A DNA stretch of 64,000 nucleotides from Henriciella sp. (GTDB lineage: Bacteria > Pseudomonadota > Alphaproteobacteria > Caulobacterales > Hyphomonadaceae). Made by a program: the position numbers and the translations under genes. The notes beneath the pieces were generated by a model, which saw only the letters and a list, made by a program, of their open reading frames with translations, was not told the DNA's origin and did no database searches. Shown piece by piece: positions 9,852 to 19,323 of this stretch. Location of the stretch: the NCBI GenBank assembly GCA_029238175.1, contig JAQWGO010000129.1:1-64000 (forward strand), in the 5' to 3' direction. How positions within the stretch are numbered: the stretch's first letter is position 1; each line of letters begins with the position of its first letter.

Positions 9852-10457
9852 TTAGTTCAAGCGGCCGTCAATTTCCTTGAGTGCCTTCTCAAACAGATCA
9901 TCGCCTTCTGATGAACCGGATAGAATAGTGCGCGCCGCTTCAGTCGCAGCATCTGCCGCAACCTTACGAACATCGCTAGCCGCATCAGCTTCAGCGCGCG
10001 CAATACGAGCTTCGGCCTGGGCTTCGCGGCGTGTGACCTTGGCTTCAAGGTCGACCTTGGCTTGCTTCATCATCGCATCAGCGTCGGCTTTGGCACGCTT
10101 TACGATCTCCTCAGCCGCAGCATCGGCTTCAGCTGCTTTGGTTTTCGCCTCGGCGAGCGCCTTCATCGCTTCTTCGCGAAGGGTTTTAGCTTCTTCCAGC
10201 TGGCTTTTAATATCCTCAGCTCGCTTATCAAGCGCGCCAAAGATCATCTTGAACCCGCCAACCCACCATACGAAGGCCAAGAAAACGACGAGGGCAAAGA
10301 ATGCCACAACCGTCGTTGTGTCGGTAAGTCCGTAGGCCAAATAACCGAACCCTACGGCTTCATCGCGGGCTTTGCCTGTCGCTTCACTTGCTGCGAAAGC
10401 AACAGGAGCGAGTACGCTTGCCAATGCGATTAGGGAGAAAGTTTTTTTCATGGTCAT
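9852..10457 (-). CDS. atpF: F0F1 ATP synthase subunit b
   Basis: TM segment followed by a charged coiled coil (KRAEDIKSQLEEAKTLREEAMKALAEAKTKAAEADAAAEE), last gene of the F0 operon. Confidence 0.88.
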   Translation of the reverse strand: MTMKKTFSLIALASVLAPVAFAASEATGKARDEAVGFGYLAYGLTDTTTVVAFFALVVFLAFVWWVGGFKMIFGALDKRAEDIKSQLEEAKTLREEAMKALAEAKTKAAEADAAAEEIVKRAKADADAMMKQAKVDLEAKVTRREAQAEARIARAEADAASDVRKVAADAATEAARTILSGSSEGDDLFEKALKEIDGRLN

Positions 10458-10462
10458 TTCTC

Positions 10463-11008
10463 CTAGCTGTCCAGCGCTTTGCCGACGGCAGAGCTCGCCG
10501 CTGCGGTCGTCGTCTTGACCCCGAAGCGGTCGGTTATCGCTTGTGTCGCATCTGCTGCGATTTGGCTTACATTACTCATCGCTTCATCGCGCAGATGCGT
10601 AATGCGTGCTTCTGCAGCATCGAGTTTCGTTGCAAGATCGGCATCAACTTTCGCCGTTTCTGCATTAATTTGAGTCTCGATCTTAGCACGTGCCTTATCA
10701 GCTGTTTCGCGTGACTTGGCGCGAGCTTCAGCCATACGAACTTCAAGCGCCTTTTGACCAGCGTCTGCTTCGTCAGCAAGACGTTGAGCTTCGTCGAGAT
10801 TATCAGCGATCGTGCTGTGACGCGTTTCAATCGTGCTGCCCAGTTTAGGCAGGATGAAGCGCGAGAGCATAAAATATAGAAGTCCGAACAACAGAAGTGT
10901 CCAGAAAATCTGGGACGGGAAGTGCCAAGTGTCCAACGGAGGAAAAACCGCCGGTTCTTTGGCCGCTGCATCTGCAGCGAAAGCTGTAAGATATGATACT
11001 GCTGTCAT
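10463..11008 (-). CDS. F0F1 ATP synthase subunit b'
   Basis: PPLDTWHFPSQIFWTLLLFGLLYFMLSRFILPKLGSTIETRHSTIADNLDEAQRLADEAD. The start at MTAVSYL is preferred to the tracked GTG inside a hairpin. Confidence 0.88.
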   Translation of the reverse strand: MTAVSYLTAFAADAAAKEPAVFPPLDTWHFPSQIFWTLLLFGLLYFMLSRFILPKLGSTIETRHSTIADNLDEAQRLADEADAGQKALEVRMAEARAKSRETADKARAKIETQINAETAKVDADLATKLDAAEARITHLRDEAMSNVSQIAADATQAITDRFGVKTTTAAASSAVGKALDS

Positions 11009-11036
11009 CACACGCGCCCTAGAAAAATTAGATAAC

Positions 11037-11065
11037 GCTTGAGCGGTGAAAAGCACCGCTCAAGC
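11037..11065 (-). other. 12-bp perfect stem-loop in the atpE-b' intergenic mRNA
   Basis: GCTTGAGCGGTG-AAAAG-CACCGCTCAAGC (plus-strand reading), between the atpE stop and the b' start. Confidence 0.8.
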
Positions 11066-11098
11066 TATAGTGTCTTATAACTACGTTATGTAGCGATC

Positions 11099-11335
11099 TT
11101 AGGCTGCGAAGAGCAAAAGCATCGCAACAACAAATGCGAATAGACCAAGTGCTTCAGCAAGCGCGGCACCAACAAAGAGGTTACCAGTTTGCTGCGAGGC
11201 AGCTGATGGATTGCGCAGAGCACCATCAAGGAAGCTACCAAAGATGTTACCAACACCGATAGCGGCGCCGATCATGCCGAAACAGGCTAGGCCTGCGCCG
11301 ATGTATTTCATTCCAAGTGCGATATCGCCTTCCAT
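11099..11335 (-). CDS. atpE: F0F1 ATP synthase subunit c
   Basis: [63 protein letters not shown]. Confidence 0.96.
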   Translation of the reverse strand: MEGDIALGMKYIGAGLACFGMIGAAIGVGNIFGSFLDGALRNPSAASQQTGNLFVGAALAEALGLFAFVVAMLLLFAA

Positions 11336-11422
11336 GGGAATCTCCTATTTGAGGGAAGTCTTTAAGGTTGCGACGCCCGATAACGCTTTGAGACGGGACG
11401 TCAAGTTAGTGTTAGGCATTCA

Positions 11423-12214
11423 TTAGTGCGACGGATGCAGCGCATCGTTGAGATAGATGACAGTCAAGATTGCAAATACAAACGCTTGAAGGAAAGCCAC
11501 AAGGAATTCCAAAGCGTTGATCGTTGCGCCAGCGAGGAATGAAACCACGGCGCCGAAAATCAAAAGGCCGCCAGCCGAAGCCATCATTACGGCAAAACCT
11601 GCGAAGAGTTTCAAGATGATGTGGCCTGCCAGCATGTTAGCAAACAGACGCAATGCCAGCGTTAGAGGGCGGGCAAGGAATGAGATCAACTCGATAGGGA
11701 TAAGCAGTGCATACAAAACGAACTTCGCTATCGGGTGCATGTCGCCAAGCGGCGGCGCAAACAGGTTTAAAAACCCAAGTCCGTTCTTGTAGAAGCCGTA
11801 ACCGATCACGATGGAAATCACCATAACGGCAAGCGTTGCTGTAACCGCAACATGGCTCGTCGTTGTGAACGCGAATGGCAGCATGCCTACAAGGTTAGCG
11901 GACAGAATGAAAAAGAATATCGTGAATACGAGCGGGAAGAATTTCAAACCTTCCTCGCCAGAGATGCCGCGAATCATATCGGCGATGAATGTGTAACCAA
12001 GTTCACCAACGCTTTGCAGTCGGCTTGGGACAAGCGCTTTGCGGCTTGCGGCCACACCAAAGAAGGCAAGGGTCAAAAAGACACCAACAACCATCCAGAA
12101 CGTTGAATTGGTGAAATCGAGCTGAAAGCCCGCGACATCAATGTCTAACAGGCTTTTGATCTTGAATTGCGAAATCGGATCATTCGCTGCGGCGCCGCCA
12201 AAGAACTGGTTCAT
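11423..12214 (-). CDS. atpB: F0F1 ATP synthase subunit a
   Basis: SFLARPLTLALRLFANMLAGHIILKLFAGF; LEFLVAFLQAFVFAILTVIYLNDALHPSH. Confidence 0.96.
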   Translation of the reverse strand: MNQFFGGAAANDPISQFKIKSLLDIDVAGFQLDFTNSTFWMVVGVFLTLAFFGVAASRKALVPSRLQSVGELGYTFIADMIRGISGEEGLKFFPLVFTIFFFILSANLVGMLPFAFTTTSHVAVTATLAVMVISIVIGYGFYKNGLGFLNLFAPPLGDMHPIAKFVLYALLIPIELISFLARPLTLALRLFANMLAGHIILKLFAGFAVMMASAGGLLIFGAVVSFLAGATINALEFLVAFLQAFVFAILTVIYLNDALHPSH

Positions 12215-12573
12215 GGGGTATCTGTCCCGTTTATCTCATCTTGGTCAGCTTGCGCCAACGCTTGAACTTCTAACTCTATATTGAAGTTTCGGTAGGCGCG
12301 TATACCACTCATAACACCTGCGGCAACCCCGAAGCCGAACATAATCAGCAGGAAAAGGGGCGACGTTTTGAACCACCTATCTAGCCCGATACCGATGGCC
12401 AAACCAACCAGTGTCGCTCCCGTGAACTCCGCCGCAAGACGCAGCGCGATTCCGGCACCAGAAATCGACTCATAACGCTGAACCGTTTCCTCGCTCGGAC
12501 CTTCACTCGCGCGGCGCGCTTCTTGCGCCTTTGCAAGCCGATCTTTCAACGTGGATTTGTCTGGTTCGGTCAT
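12211..12573 (-). CDS. atpI: ATP synthase protein I / AtpZ-AtpI family
   Basis: GIALRLAAEFTGATLVGLAIGIGLDRWFKTSPLFLLIMFGFGVAAG; first gene of the F0 operon. Confidence 0.85.
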   Translation of the reverse strand: MTEPDKSTLKDRLAKAQEARRASEGPSEETVQRYESISGAGIALRLAAEFTGATLVGLAIGIGLDRWFKTSPLFLLIMFGFGVAAGVMSGIRAYRNFNIELEVQALAQADQDEINGTDTP

Positions 12574-12591
12574 GGCGTTCGCCTAATCCTG

Positions 12592-15500
12592 TTACTCTGC
12601 AGCGACAAGGTCTTCAGCTGTGTCGAGATCGACGGAAACCAGTTTGGAGACGCCTTTCTCCCGCATGGTTACACCGAATAGGCGATCCATTCGGCTCATC
12701 GTAACTGGGTTATGCGTGATCACGATAAACCGCGTATCTGTCCGCTCTCGCATCTCGTTCAGCATCCGGCAGAAACGGTCCACGTTCGCATCATCCAGCG
12801 GCGCATCAACCTCATCCAGCACACATATCGGCGATGGTTGAGACAGGAAGACCGCAAAAATAAGCGCCGTTGCCGTCAACGCTTGCTCGCCGCCAGACAT
12901 TAGGGAAAGGGTCCCGAGGCGCTTCCCTGGAGGCTGCGCAAAGATCTCCAAACCCGCCATAAGTGGGTCATCTGCGTCAACGAGCCGCAATTCGGCTTCA
13001 CCGCCGCGAAACAGTGTGGTGAACAGAGCTTTGAAATGCTCGTTCACTTGCTCAAAGGCTTTTAGTAAGCGGTGTCGACCTTCTTCATTCAGTGCCGCAA
13101 CACCTTCGCGGAGCTTTCCAATGGCGCCTGAAAGATCGGCTTTTTCTTCTGCTTGAGTGCCGAGGCGCGATGCTAAATCTTCGGCCTCTGATTCGGCTTC
13201 CATATTCACGCCGCCTAGACCTTCACGGTCGCGGCGCAGATAATCGGCCTGACGCTCAACCTCTTTCAGGTCGGGCTCGGTCAGTTCTTCCTCGCTCAGC
13301 CCAGCTTTCGCAAGACCGATCAGGCCCTCCGGCGTACGCTGAAACTGCGTTTGCGCTGTTTCGGATGCTTCGCTCAAGCGACCCGTAGCATTCTCTAATT
13401 TGGCATTGGCAATCGCAAGTGTTTCACGCGCGCTCATGGCGAGGTTTGCGGCTGACCGCGCCGCTTGCTCAACGTCGCGTATCTCTGCCTCGCGTGTCGC
13501 CAAAGTATCAGCAGCAGCCTTACGTTCGGCCTCAAGGTCTTCAACGCGCTTCGACAGTGTTTCCAGTTGCTCTTGCAACGCTTCCGGCCGGGTTTTTGCC
13601 GCCGCGGCTTCTTGCGCCGCTTCGGCGCGTCGGCTCACCAGGCTTTCAACGCGCGTGCCAGCAGCGTTTAGACGGCTGCTCCAGCGTTCCACATCTTTCT
13701 CTAGTGCGTCTCGGCGCGCCATGGCTTGCTGACGGTTTCGCGTCAGATCGCTCAGGCGGCCGCGGGTTTCGGTTTCCCGGTCACGTGCCTTGGCGAGTGC
13801 AGCTTTCGTTTCTTCAACGTCTTGCTCAAGCGAAATCAGAATGTCTCGGTTTTCAGGCTTCGCCGCCGTTTCAAACGCCTCGGTTGCGATCCGCAGATCC
13901 GACTCGAAACGTGCCAGATTCTCCTTCGCAGCATCCGCCTTCAAGCTCGCTTGATCAGATGTTTTTAATATCGTCGCGAGTTCTCGGCGGGCCGTATCCA
14001 GCCTGTTACTGGCGTCCTGAACTTGTCGGCGAAGGGTCTTTAAATCTTCTTCCGCACCTAAACGCGCGCCTTTTGCTTCAGCATATTTACCCTGAAGGCT
14101 GGAAAGGTTCTGTCGGGCGGGGCCCAAGGACGCTTGCGCATCTTCTAATCGGGCTTGTTGTTCTAGCCGTTCAGCCGCCGCAATTGGCGCAGCAGGCGTA
14201 CGCGTGAACCCATCCCAGCGCCAAAGATGCCCATCGAGCGTCACCAAACGCTGGCCCGGTGCAAGGCTACTCGCAAGCTCACGACCTTCCGATGCAGAAA
14301 CGACACCGCATTGCGACAGACGCGCGGCTAATTCGCCCGGCGCTTCAACAAAATCAGTCAGAGGCTTGGCGTATCCCGGAAGCTTTTGCGTTTTGGCTTC
14401 GCTGCCGGCCCAATAGATGGATGCAGAGCGATCTGTCGTGGCTTGCAAGTCGTCACCGAGCGCTGCGGCAACAGCTTTCTCATAGCCCTCGCGCGTGCGC
14501 ATTTGTTCAATAACGGGCGGGCTGCTCGGTCCCGTCGCTTTGCGAAGCAATCTGGTCAGGCCTGCAATCTCTGTTTCCAAAGTCCGGAGTGCGTCTTGCG
14601 CTTCATCAGAAGGTGCTTTGGCTTCGACTTCAGCTTCTTGCTTTGCGATGACGGCTAGCTCAGCGGCCTCAAGCGTGTCTTGCGCCGTTTTCAGTGCGGC
14701 CTCTGCATCGGCTTCCGCATTTCTAGCGGTTTCAAGCCGGTTGCTCAGCTCAGATGTGTCTGGAAGCTCGGCCAACGCGCTGCGGGCGCTCTCAACTTCT
14801 TGCTCTAGACGGTCTTTGCGGCGTTTATGGGCATCGGCATTGGCTTCGAGCGCCTGAATCTCGGCGCGTTTCTGCGCCAGTTCATTGCTGGATGCATCGG
14901 CTTTTGCCTGTGCGGACGCTAAGTCTTCACGCGCCTTGGCGAGGACGGCCTCAGCTTCAGCCTCTTTCTCTTTATTCGTCGTGTCGCTTGCAACGGGCAG
15001 GGCGGCGAGCGCTTCTCGCGCATCAGACAATGTCTGCTCAGCTTCGGTTTTTTGAGCCTGCTCGCGTGCAATATCTTCTGCCAGACGCCGGGCTTCGCGC
15101 TCTAGTCCCGCAAGGACATCTGATGCGTTTTTACGTTCAGTTTCGACGCGGGCCAGCTCAATGCGGGCTTGTCCGAGTTTACCAGACGCAACGGCTTCAG
15201 CAGTGCGAAGCGGGCCTATTCCTTCGCTCGATTCTAATCGCGCTGTTTCAGTCGTCGCCGCTTCTCGCGTTAGGCGTTCAACTTCGGTTCGGGCCCTCGC
15301 CAGCGAAACGGCAGCGGTTTCTTGGTCTTGCTTCGCTGAACTCCACTTTAGATGCGCGAGAAACGCTTCCAAAGCTGTGATCTTGGTTGAAAGTTCTTTG
15401 TATTTCCGCGCTTTGCGGGCTTGGCGCTTTAGGCTTTCAAGCTGACGCTCAACTTCAGCTGAAACTTCAGATAACCGCTCCAGATTATTCTCTGCTGCGC

Positions 15501-16053
15501 GTAATTTTAGTTCCGCCTCATGACGGCGTGTGTTTAGCCCCGAAATTCCTGCAGCTTCTTCTAAGATGCGGCGGCGGTTTTGCGGCTTTGATCCGATCAA
15601 TTCACTAATCTGACCTTGGCGCACCAAAGATGGCGAGTTGGCACCCGTCGAAGCGTCCGCGAATAACAGCTTTACGTCTTTACCGCGAACGGTTCGACCA
15701 TTGACCTTATAGCTAGATCCAGCGCCGCGTTTCAGACGGCGCATAATCTCTAACGTGTCAGAGGCGTTAAATTCCGGCGGCGCGGTACGGTCGCTATTGT
15801 CCAGTACCAGCGTCACTTCGGCCAACTCGCGTGCCGGGCGACCCGCCGCGCCAGAGAAGATGAGATCATCCATCTCGCCGCCGCGCATAGCTTTGGCAGA
15901 GTTCGCCCCCATCGCCCAACGCAGGGCTTCCAGAAGATTGGATTTGCCGCAGCCGTTCGGCCCAACAATCCCCGTTAAACCGGGATTGATCGGAACCGCT
16001 TCGGGATCAACGAAGGACTTAAAGCCTGCAATGCGTAGTTCTTTTAACTGCAT
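12592..16053 (-). CDS. smc: Chromosome segregation protein SMC
   Basis: 1153 aa; N-terminal MQLKELRIAGFKSFVDPEAVPINPGLTGIVGPNGCGKSNLLEALRWAMG, long coiled coils, C-terminal LSLMSGGEQALTATALIFAVFLSQPSPICVLDEVDAPLDDANV. Confidence 0.97.
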   Translation of the reverse strand: MQLKELRIAGFKSFVDPEAVPINPGLTGIVGPNGCGKSNLLEALRWAMGANSAKAMRGGEMDDLIFSGAAGRPARELAEVTLVLDNSDRTAPPEFNASDTLEIMRRLKRGAGSSYKVNGRTVRGKDVKLLFADASTGANSPSLVRQGQISELIGSKPQNRRRILEEAAGISGLNTRRHEAELKLRAAENNLERLSEVSAEVERQLESLKRQARKARKYKELSTKITALEAFLAHLKWSSAKQDQETAAVSLARARTEVERLTREAATTETARLESSEGIGPLRTAEAVASGKLGQARIELARVETERKNASDVLAGLEREARRLAEDIAREQAQKTEAEQTLSDAREALAALPVASDTTNKEKEAEAEAVLAKAREDLASAQAKADASSNELAQKRAEIQALEANADAHKRRKDRLEQEVESARSALAELPDTSELSNRLETARNAEADAEAALKTAQDTLEAAELAVIAKQEAEVEAKAPSDEAQDALRTLETEIAGLTRLLRKATGPSSPPVIEQMRTREGYEKAVAAALGDDLQATTDRSASIYWAGSEAKTQKLPGYAKPLTDFVEAPGELAARLSQCGVVSASEGRELASSLAPGQRLVTLDGHLWRWDGFTRTPAAPIAAAERLEQQARLEDAQASLGPARQNLSSLQGKYAEAKGARLGAEEDLKTLRRQVQDASNRLDTARRELATILKTSDQASLKADAAKENLARFESDLRIATEAFETAAKPENRDILISLEQDVEETKAALAKARDRETETRGRLSDLTRNRQQAMARRDALEKDVERWSSRLNAAGTRVESLVSRRAEAAQEAAAAKTRPEALQEQLETLSKRVEDLEAERKAAADTLATREAEIRDVEQAARSAANLAMSARETLAIANAKLENATGRLSEASETAQTQFQRTPEGLIGLAKAGLSEEELTEPDLKEVERQADYLRRDREGLGGVNMEAESEAEDLASRLGTQAEEKADLSGAIGKLREGVAALNEEGRHRLLKAFEQVNEHFKALFTTLFRGGEAELRLVDADDPLMAGLEIFAQPPGKRLGTLSLMSGGEQALTATALIFAVFLSQPSPICVLDEVDAPLDDANVDRFCRMLNEMRERTDTRFIVITHNPVTMSRMDRLFGVTMREKGVSKLVSVDLDTAEDLVAAE

Positions 16054-16069
16054 GCGGCCTCATCCATGA

Positions 16070-16756
16070 CTATTCAGCCACGCCTGCCGCATCGAGCGCT
16101 TTGTCGAGCTCGGCAGCGAATGTGACAGCGGAGAGACGAGCATTTTGCTCCATCAACTCACCGTTCAAAAAGAAGGTTGGTGTGGCGGTAACACCGTCAA
16201 CACGTGCGGCGGCAATTGAAGCTTTAATCGCGTCACGATTATTTTGGTCGGCCATGCAGGCTTGATAGCCTTCATCACCTTCAACGCCATTATTCGCAGC
16301 AACTTGCTTAAGCGCCTCAGAAACTTGTCCACCATTGCGGGCAAGCGTTAGAAATGCGGATTGGCGGTCGAACAATTCTTCAATCGTCGTGTAATATTGA
16401 TCCTCACCGGAGCAGCGCGCGACCACAAATCCTGCAACCGAGACATTATTTGGCGGCGTTGGAAATTCGCGGAAGACAAGCTTCACTTTGCCCGTGTCGA
16501 TATAGTCTGCCTTGATCGTCGGCATAATGCGTGTGTGGAAATCGAAGCATGCGCCGCATGTCCAGCTCGCATACTCGACCAATGTTAGAGGCGCGTTCTC
16601 ATCGCCAACAATAATGTCCTGAACTGCCAGCTTTCCGCTGGTCGGTGCACTTGTTGGTGTCGCGGGTGTGTCTGCCCCAGACCCACCACAAGCGGTAAGC
16701 GCGAGCGCAGCAAATCCAGATAAAGCCAAGCGGCGAGTAAAGCGTAGCATGCTCAT
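16070..16756 (-). CDS. DsbA-like thioredoxin-fold protein, predicted lipoprotein
   Basis: Lipobox-like ALALTACGGS; VEYASWTCGACFDFH (CxxC); GVTATPTFFLNGE. Confidence 0.85.
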   Translation of the reverse strand: MSMLRFTRRLALSGFAALALTACGGSGADTPATPTSAPTSGKLAVQDIIVGDENAPLTLVEYASWTCGACFDFHTRIMPTIKADYIDTGKVKLVFREFPTPPNNVSVAGFVVARCSGEDQYYTTIEELFDRQSAFLTLARNGGQVSEALKQVAANNGVEGDEGYQACMADQNNRDAIKASIAAARVDGVTATPTFFLNGELMEQNARLSAVTFAAELDKALDAAGVAE

Positions 16757-16806
16757 AACCTTTTCTAATCAGTACGAGTCGGGGAAATTGCCAAGTCAGT
16801 CACTGA

Positions 16807-17466
16807 CTATTCGGCGTCCAGTTCAGCGAGTTTTGCGTCGAGGATGGTTTTCATGCCATCCGCTGAGCGCCAGTCATAACCCGGCAGTTTTTGCCCGTTC
16901 ATGAAAACAGTAGGCGTCGCATTTACGCCTTGGGCATCGGCCTTTATAATGGCTTCAACTAAAGCGCCGCGTACCTCTGTGTCGCTCAAACACTCGTCAA
17001 ACTCACCGCCAGAAATACCGTTCTGATCCGCCAGTCCGCGCAAGGCTGCATCAACATCTCCGCCGGAACGGACCAAGTTCAAGACATCAGTTTGCGCGCC
17101 AAACAGGCTATCCAGTGTTTTGTGATAGTTCCCAGCGCCGCTGCACCGCGCGAGAGAAAAGCCTGCGACCGCGATTTGCTGCGGCGGTGTTGGAAACTCG
17201 CGGAAGATGTATTTCACTTTCCCAGTCTCAACATAATCCGACTTCAGCATCGGGATGACATCAGTGTGGAATTGTAGACAGGCCGGGCATGTCCAGCTTG
17301 CATATTCCACGATCGTGATCGGTGCGTCCGCTTCGCCAATGACAATATCAGTCAGGGCCGGGCCCGAAACGTCCGCCACATTCCCTCCAGTTTCAGCTTG
17401 CCCGCAAGCAGTCAGTGCGAGTGCAGCAAAAGCGGCGAGTGTTGAGCGGCGGCTAAATCGGATCAT
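16807..17466 (-). CDS. DsbA-like thioredoxin-fold protein, predicted lipoprotein
   Basis: AALALTACGQAE lipobox; VEYASWTCPACLQFH; GVNATPTVFMNGQ; paralogous to the adjacent gene. Confidence 0.85.
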   Translation of the reverse strand: MIRFSRRSTLAAFAALALTACGQAETGGNVADVSGPALTDIVIGEADAPITIVEYASWTCPACLQFHTDVIPMLKSDYVETGKVKYIFREFPTPPQQIAVAGFSLARCSGAGNYHKTLDSLFGAQTDVLNLVRSGGDVDAALRGLADQNGISGGEFDECLSDTEVRGALVEAIIKADAQGVNATPTVFMNGQKLPGYDWRSADGMKTILDAKLAELDAE

Positions 17467-17481
17467 AAGAAACCTCGTAGA

Positions 17482-18060
17482 TCAAAATGGGAGAGGGGCG
17501 TCTGTCGGCCCTGTGTCATCTGTAACGTCTTCAGAAGCGGTTAGCACGGCTTCGCCCAAAGCAACAATTGCGTCGCGCAGTTTTTTATCTTCAATCTTCT
17601 GTGCGCTAGAGATTAGGGCGTCGCGCTGTTCAGGCGTCAGCGGTATCGTCTTCGCTTTATGCACCGCAGCTTGTCGCCCAAACTTCCCCTGCACAATCTT
17701 GATCGCCGTAATATCCCCGCCCGCTGCCATAGAGACACGCTGCCGGATCATTTCTGTCTGATGCTGCACCAATCCCGCTGCCGCCGGAATCACCTTCAGC
17801 GTCAATAGACGCCCACCGCGCGCCGGGCCCAGCTTCTCAGGCCGACACAGCCGCGCCAGTTGCTCGCCAACAATATCGTCCCATTCCAGCTTCAGCTTGC
17901 TTAGCGTCGCGCCCTTGCTCGGCACTTTCTTGCGCGCCACCCGCATGGCGGCCTTGCCCAGTGTGCCCGGTCCCGGATGCACAGGTTTCGCCTTCGCATA
18001 GCGCAGCCGTATCCGCGCACGTGCTTCTTCTACAGGGTCAAGGGTTGAACGTTTTGCCAT
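17482..18060 (-). CDS. DUF721 (DciA-like) domain protein
   Basis: KLKLEWDDIVGEQLARLCRPEKLGPARGGRLLTLKVIPAAAGLVQHQTEMIRQRV. The start at MAKRSTLDP is preferred. Confidence 0.78.
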   Translation of the reverse strand: MAKRSTLDPVEEARARIRLRYAKAKPVHPGPGTLGKAAMRVARKKVPSKGATLSKLKLEWDDIVGEQLARLCRPEKLGPARGGRLLTLKVIPAAAGLVQHQTEMIRQRVSMAAGGDITAIKIVQGKFGRQAAVHKAKTIPLTPEQRDALISSAQKIEDKKLRDAIVALGEAVLTASEDVTDDTGPTDAPLPF

Positions 18061-18079
18061 TAGGGGCACTTTGCCCGTC

Positions 18080-19114
18080 ATGAGCACAAAAGCAAAGTTA
18101 CCGTTTGCAGACCTTAGCGACCACCTGCTGGATTGGTACGCCGTCACCGCGCGCGATTTGCCATGGCGCGTCGGCCCAACCGACCGCGCAAACGGCGTGA
18201 AGGCCGATCCCTACCGCGTCTGGCTGGCCGAGATCATGCTACAGCAGACGACAGTGCCTCACGCGACGCGCTACTATCTCGCCTTCACGCAGCGCTGGCC
18301 GAAAGTGACAGACCTCGCCGCCGCCAGCGATGAAGACGTCATGGCCGCATGGGCCGGCCTTGGTTATTATGCCCGCGCGCGAAACCTCCTGAAATGCGCC
18401 CGCGAAGTTGCTGCCCTTGGCGCATGGCCAGACACGGTGGAGGGCCTGCGCAAACTCCCCGGCATCGGCCCTTATACCGCTGGTGCAGTCGCTGCGCTTG
18501 CCTTCAACCGCCGCGCCGCCGCTGTGGACGGCAATGTCGACCGCGTCTTCGCGCGCCTGATGGCCCTGAAAGGCGAGTGGAAAGCCGAAAAAGAGGTGAT
18601 CAAAACCACCGTCCAGACACTCGTCCCCGCCGATCGCCCCGCCGAGTTCGCAGAGGCCCTGATGGATCTCGGTGCCACCGTCTGCACCCCCAAATCCCCC
18701 AATTGCCTGATCTGCCCTCTAACAAAGATGTGCGCCGCCAGCGCTGAGGGGCAGCCCGCCCGCTATCCTATCAAGCCAAAGAAAAAAGCCGTCCCCACCC
18801 GCTACGGCCACCTCTATGTCGCCGTGGACAGTACAGGTGGCATCCTAACCGAACGCCGCCCCGATAAAGGCCTCCTCGGCGGCATGCTGGGCCTGCCCAC
18901 CTCAGATTGGCTTGAGGGCAAACGAGGCGACCCAACCTTCCCCCTAGACGCTGACTGGAATCAAGCGGGTGAAGTGAGGCACGTCTTCACACACTTTGCG
19001 CTAGAACTGATCGTCTGGCGCGCGGATGTGGGCGAAGCGCGTGGCTGGATGCCTCGCGATGAAGTCGCCGATGGCTTGCCCAGTGTTTTCGCGAAGGGGG
19101 TGAGGGTGGTCTGA
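18080..19114 (+). CDS. mutY: A/G-specific adenine glycosylase
   Basis: DLPWRVGPTDRANGVKADPYRVWLAEIMLQQTTV; LRKLPGIGPYTAGAVAALAFNRRAAAVDGNVDRVFARL; 4Fe-4S cysteines VCTPKSPNCLICPLTKMC. Confidence 0.96.
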   Translation: MSTKAKLPFADLSDHLLDWYAVTARDLPWRVGPTDRANGVKADPYRVWLAEIMLQQTTVPHATRYYLAFTQRWPKVTDLAAASDEDVMAAWAGLGYYARARNLLKCAREVAALGAWPDTVEGLRKLPGIGPYTAGAVAALAFNRRAAAVDGNVDRVFARLMALKGEWKAEKEVIKTTVQTLVPADRPAEFAEALMDLGATVCTPKSPNCLICPLTKMCAASAEGQPARYPIKPKKKAVPTRYGHLYVAVDSTGGILTERRPDKGLLGGMLGLPTSDWLEGKRGDPTFPLDADWNQAGEVRHVFTHFALELIVWRADVGEARGWMPRDEVADGLPSVFAKGVRVV

Positions 19115-19323
19115 TCTTACTGTGCCGGCCCCGGGCGCGGAGAAGACGTTTTAAAAAGGCCTCTTTATTTTGAGCTTTTTCCCAATCGCCTTTTCTGTCC
19201 ATCCGATGTCCATTTCATCGCTTCATAGCCGTTTAGACTGCCACCCCCAAAATTCCACATTTTGTTAGGTTCACCGAATAACGAATAGTTTTGCAAACGA
19301 ACACCCGAAACCGGGGTCTCTGA

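Noticed and set aside
13419-14207. 262-aa plus-strand ORF and other long ORFs antisense to smc
   Set aside because: Shadow ORFs from codon bias opposite a strongly supported SMC gene; low-complexity translations with no domain.
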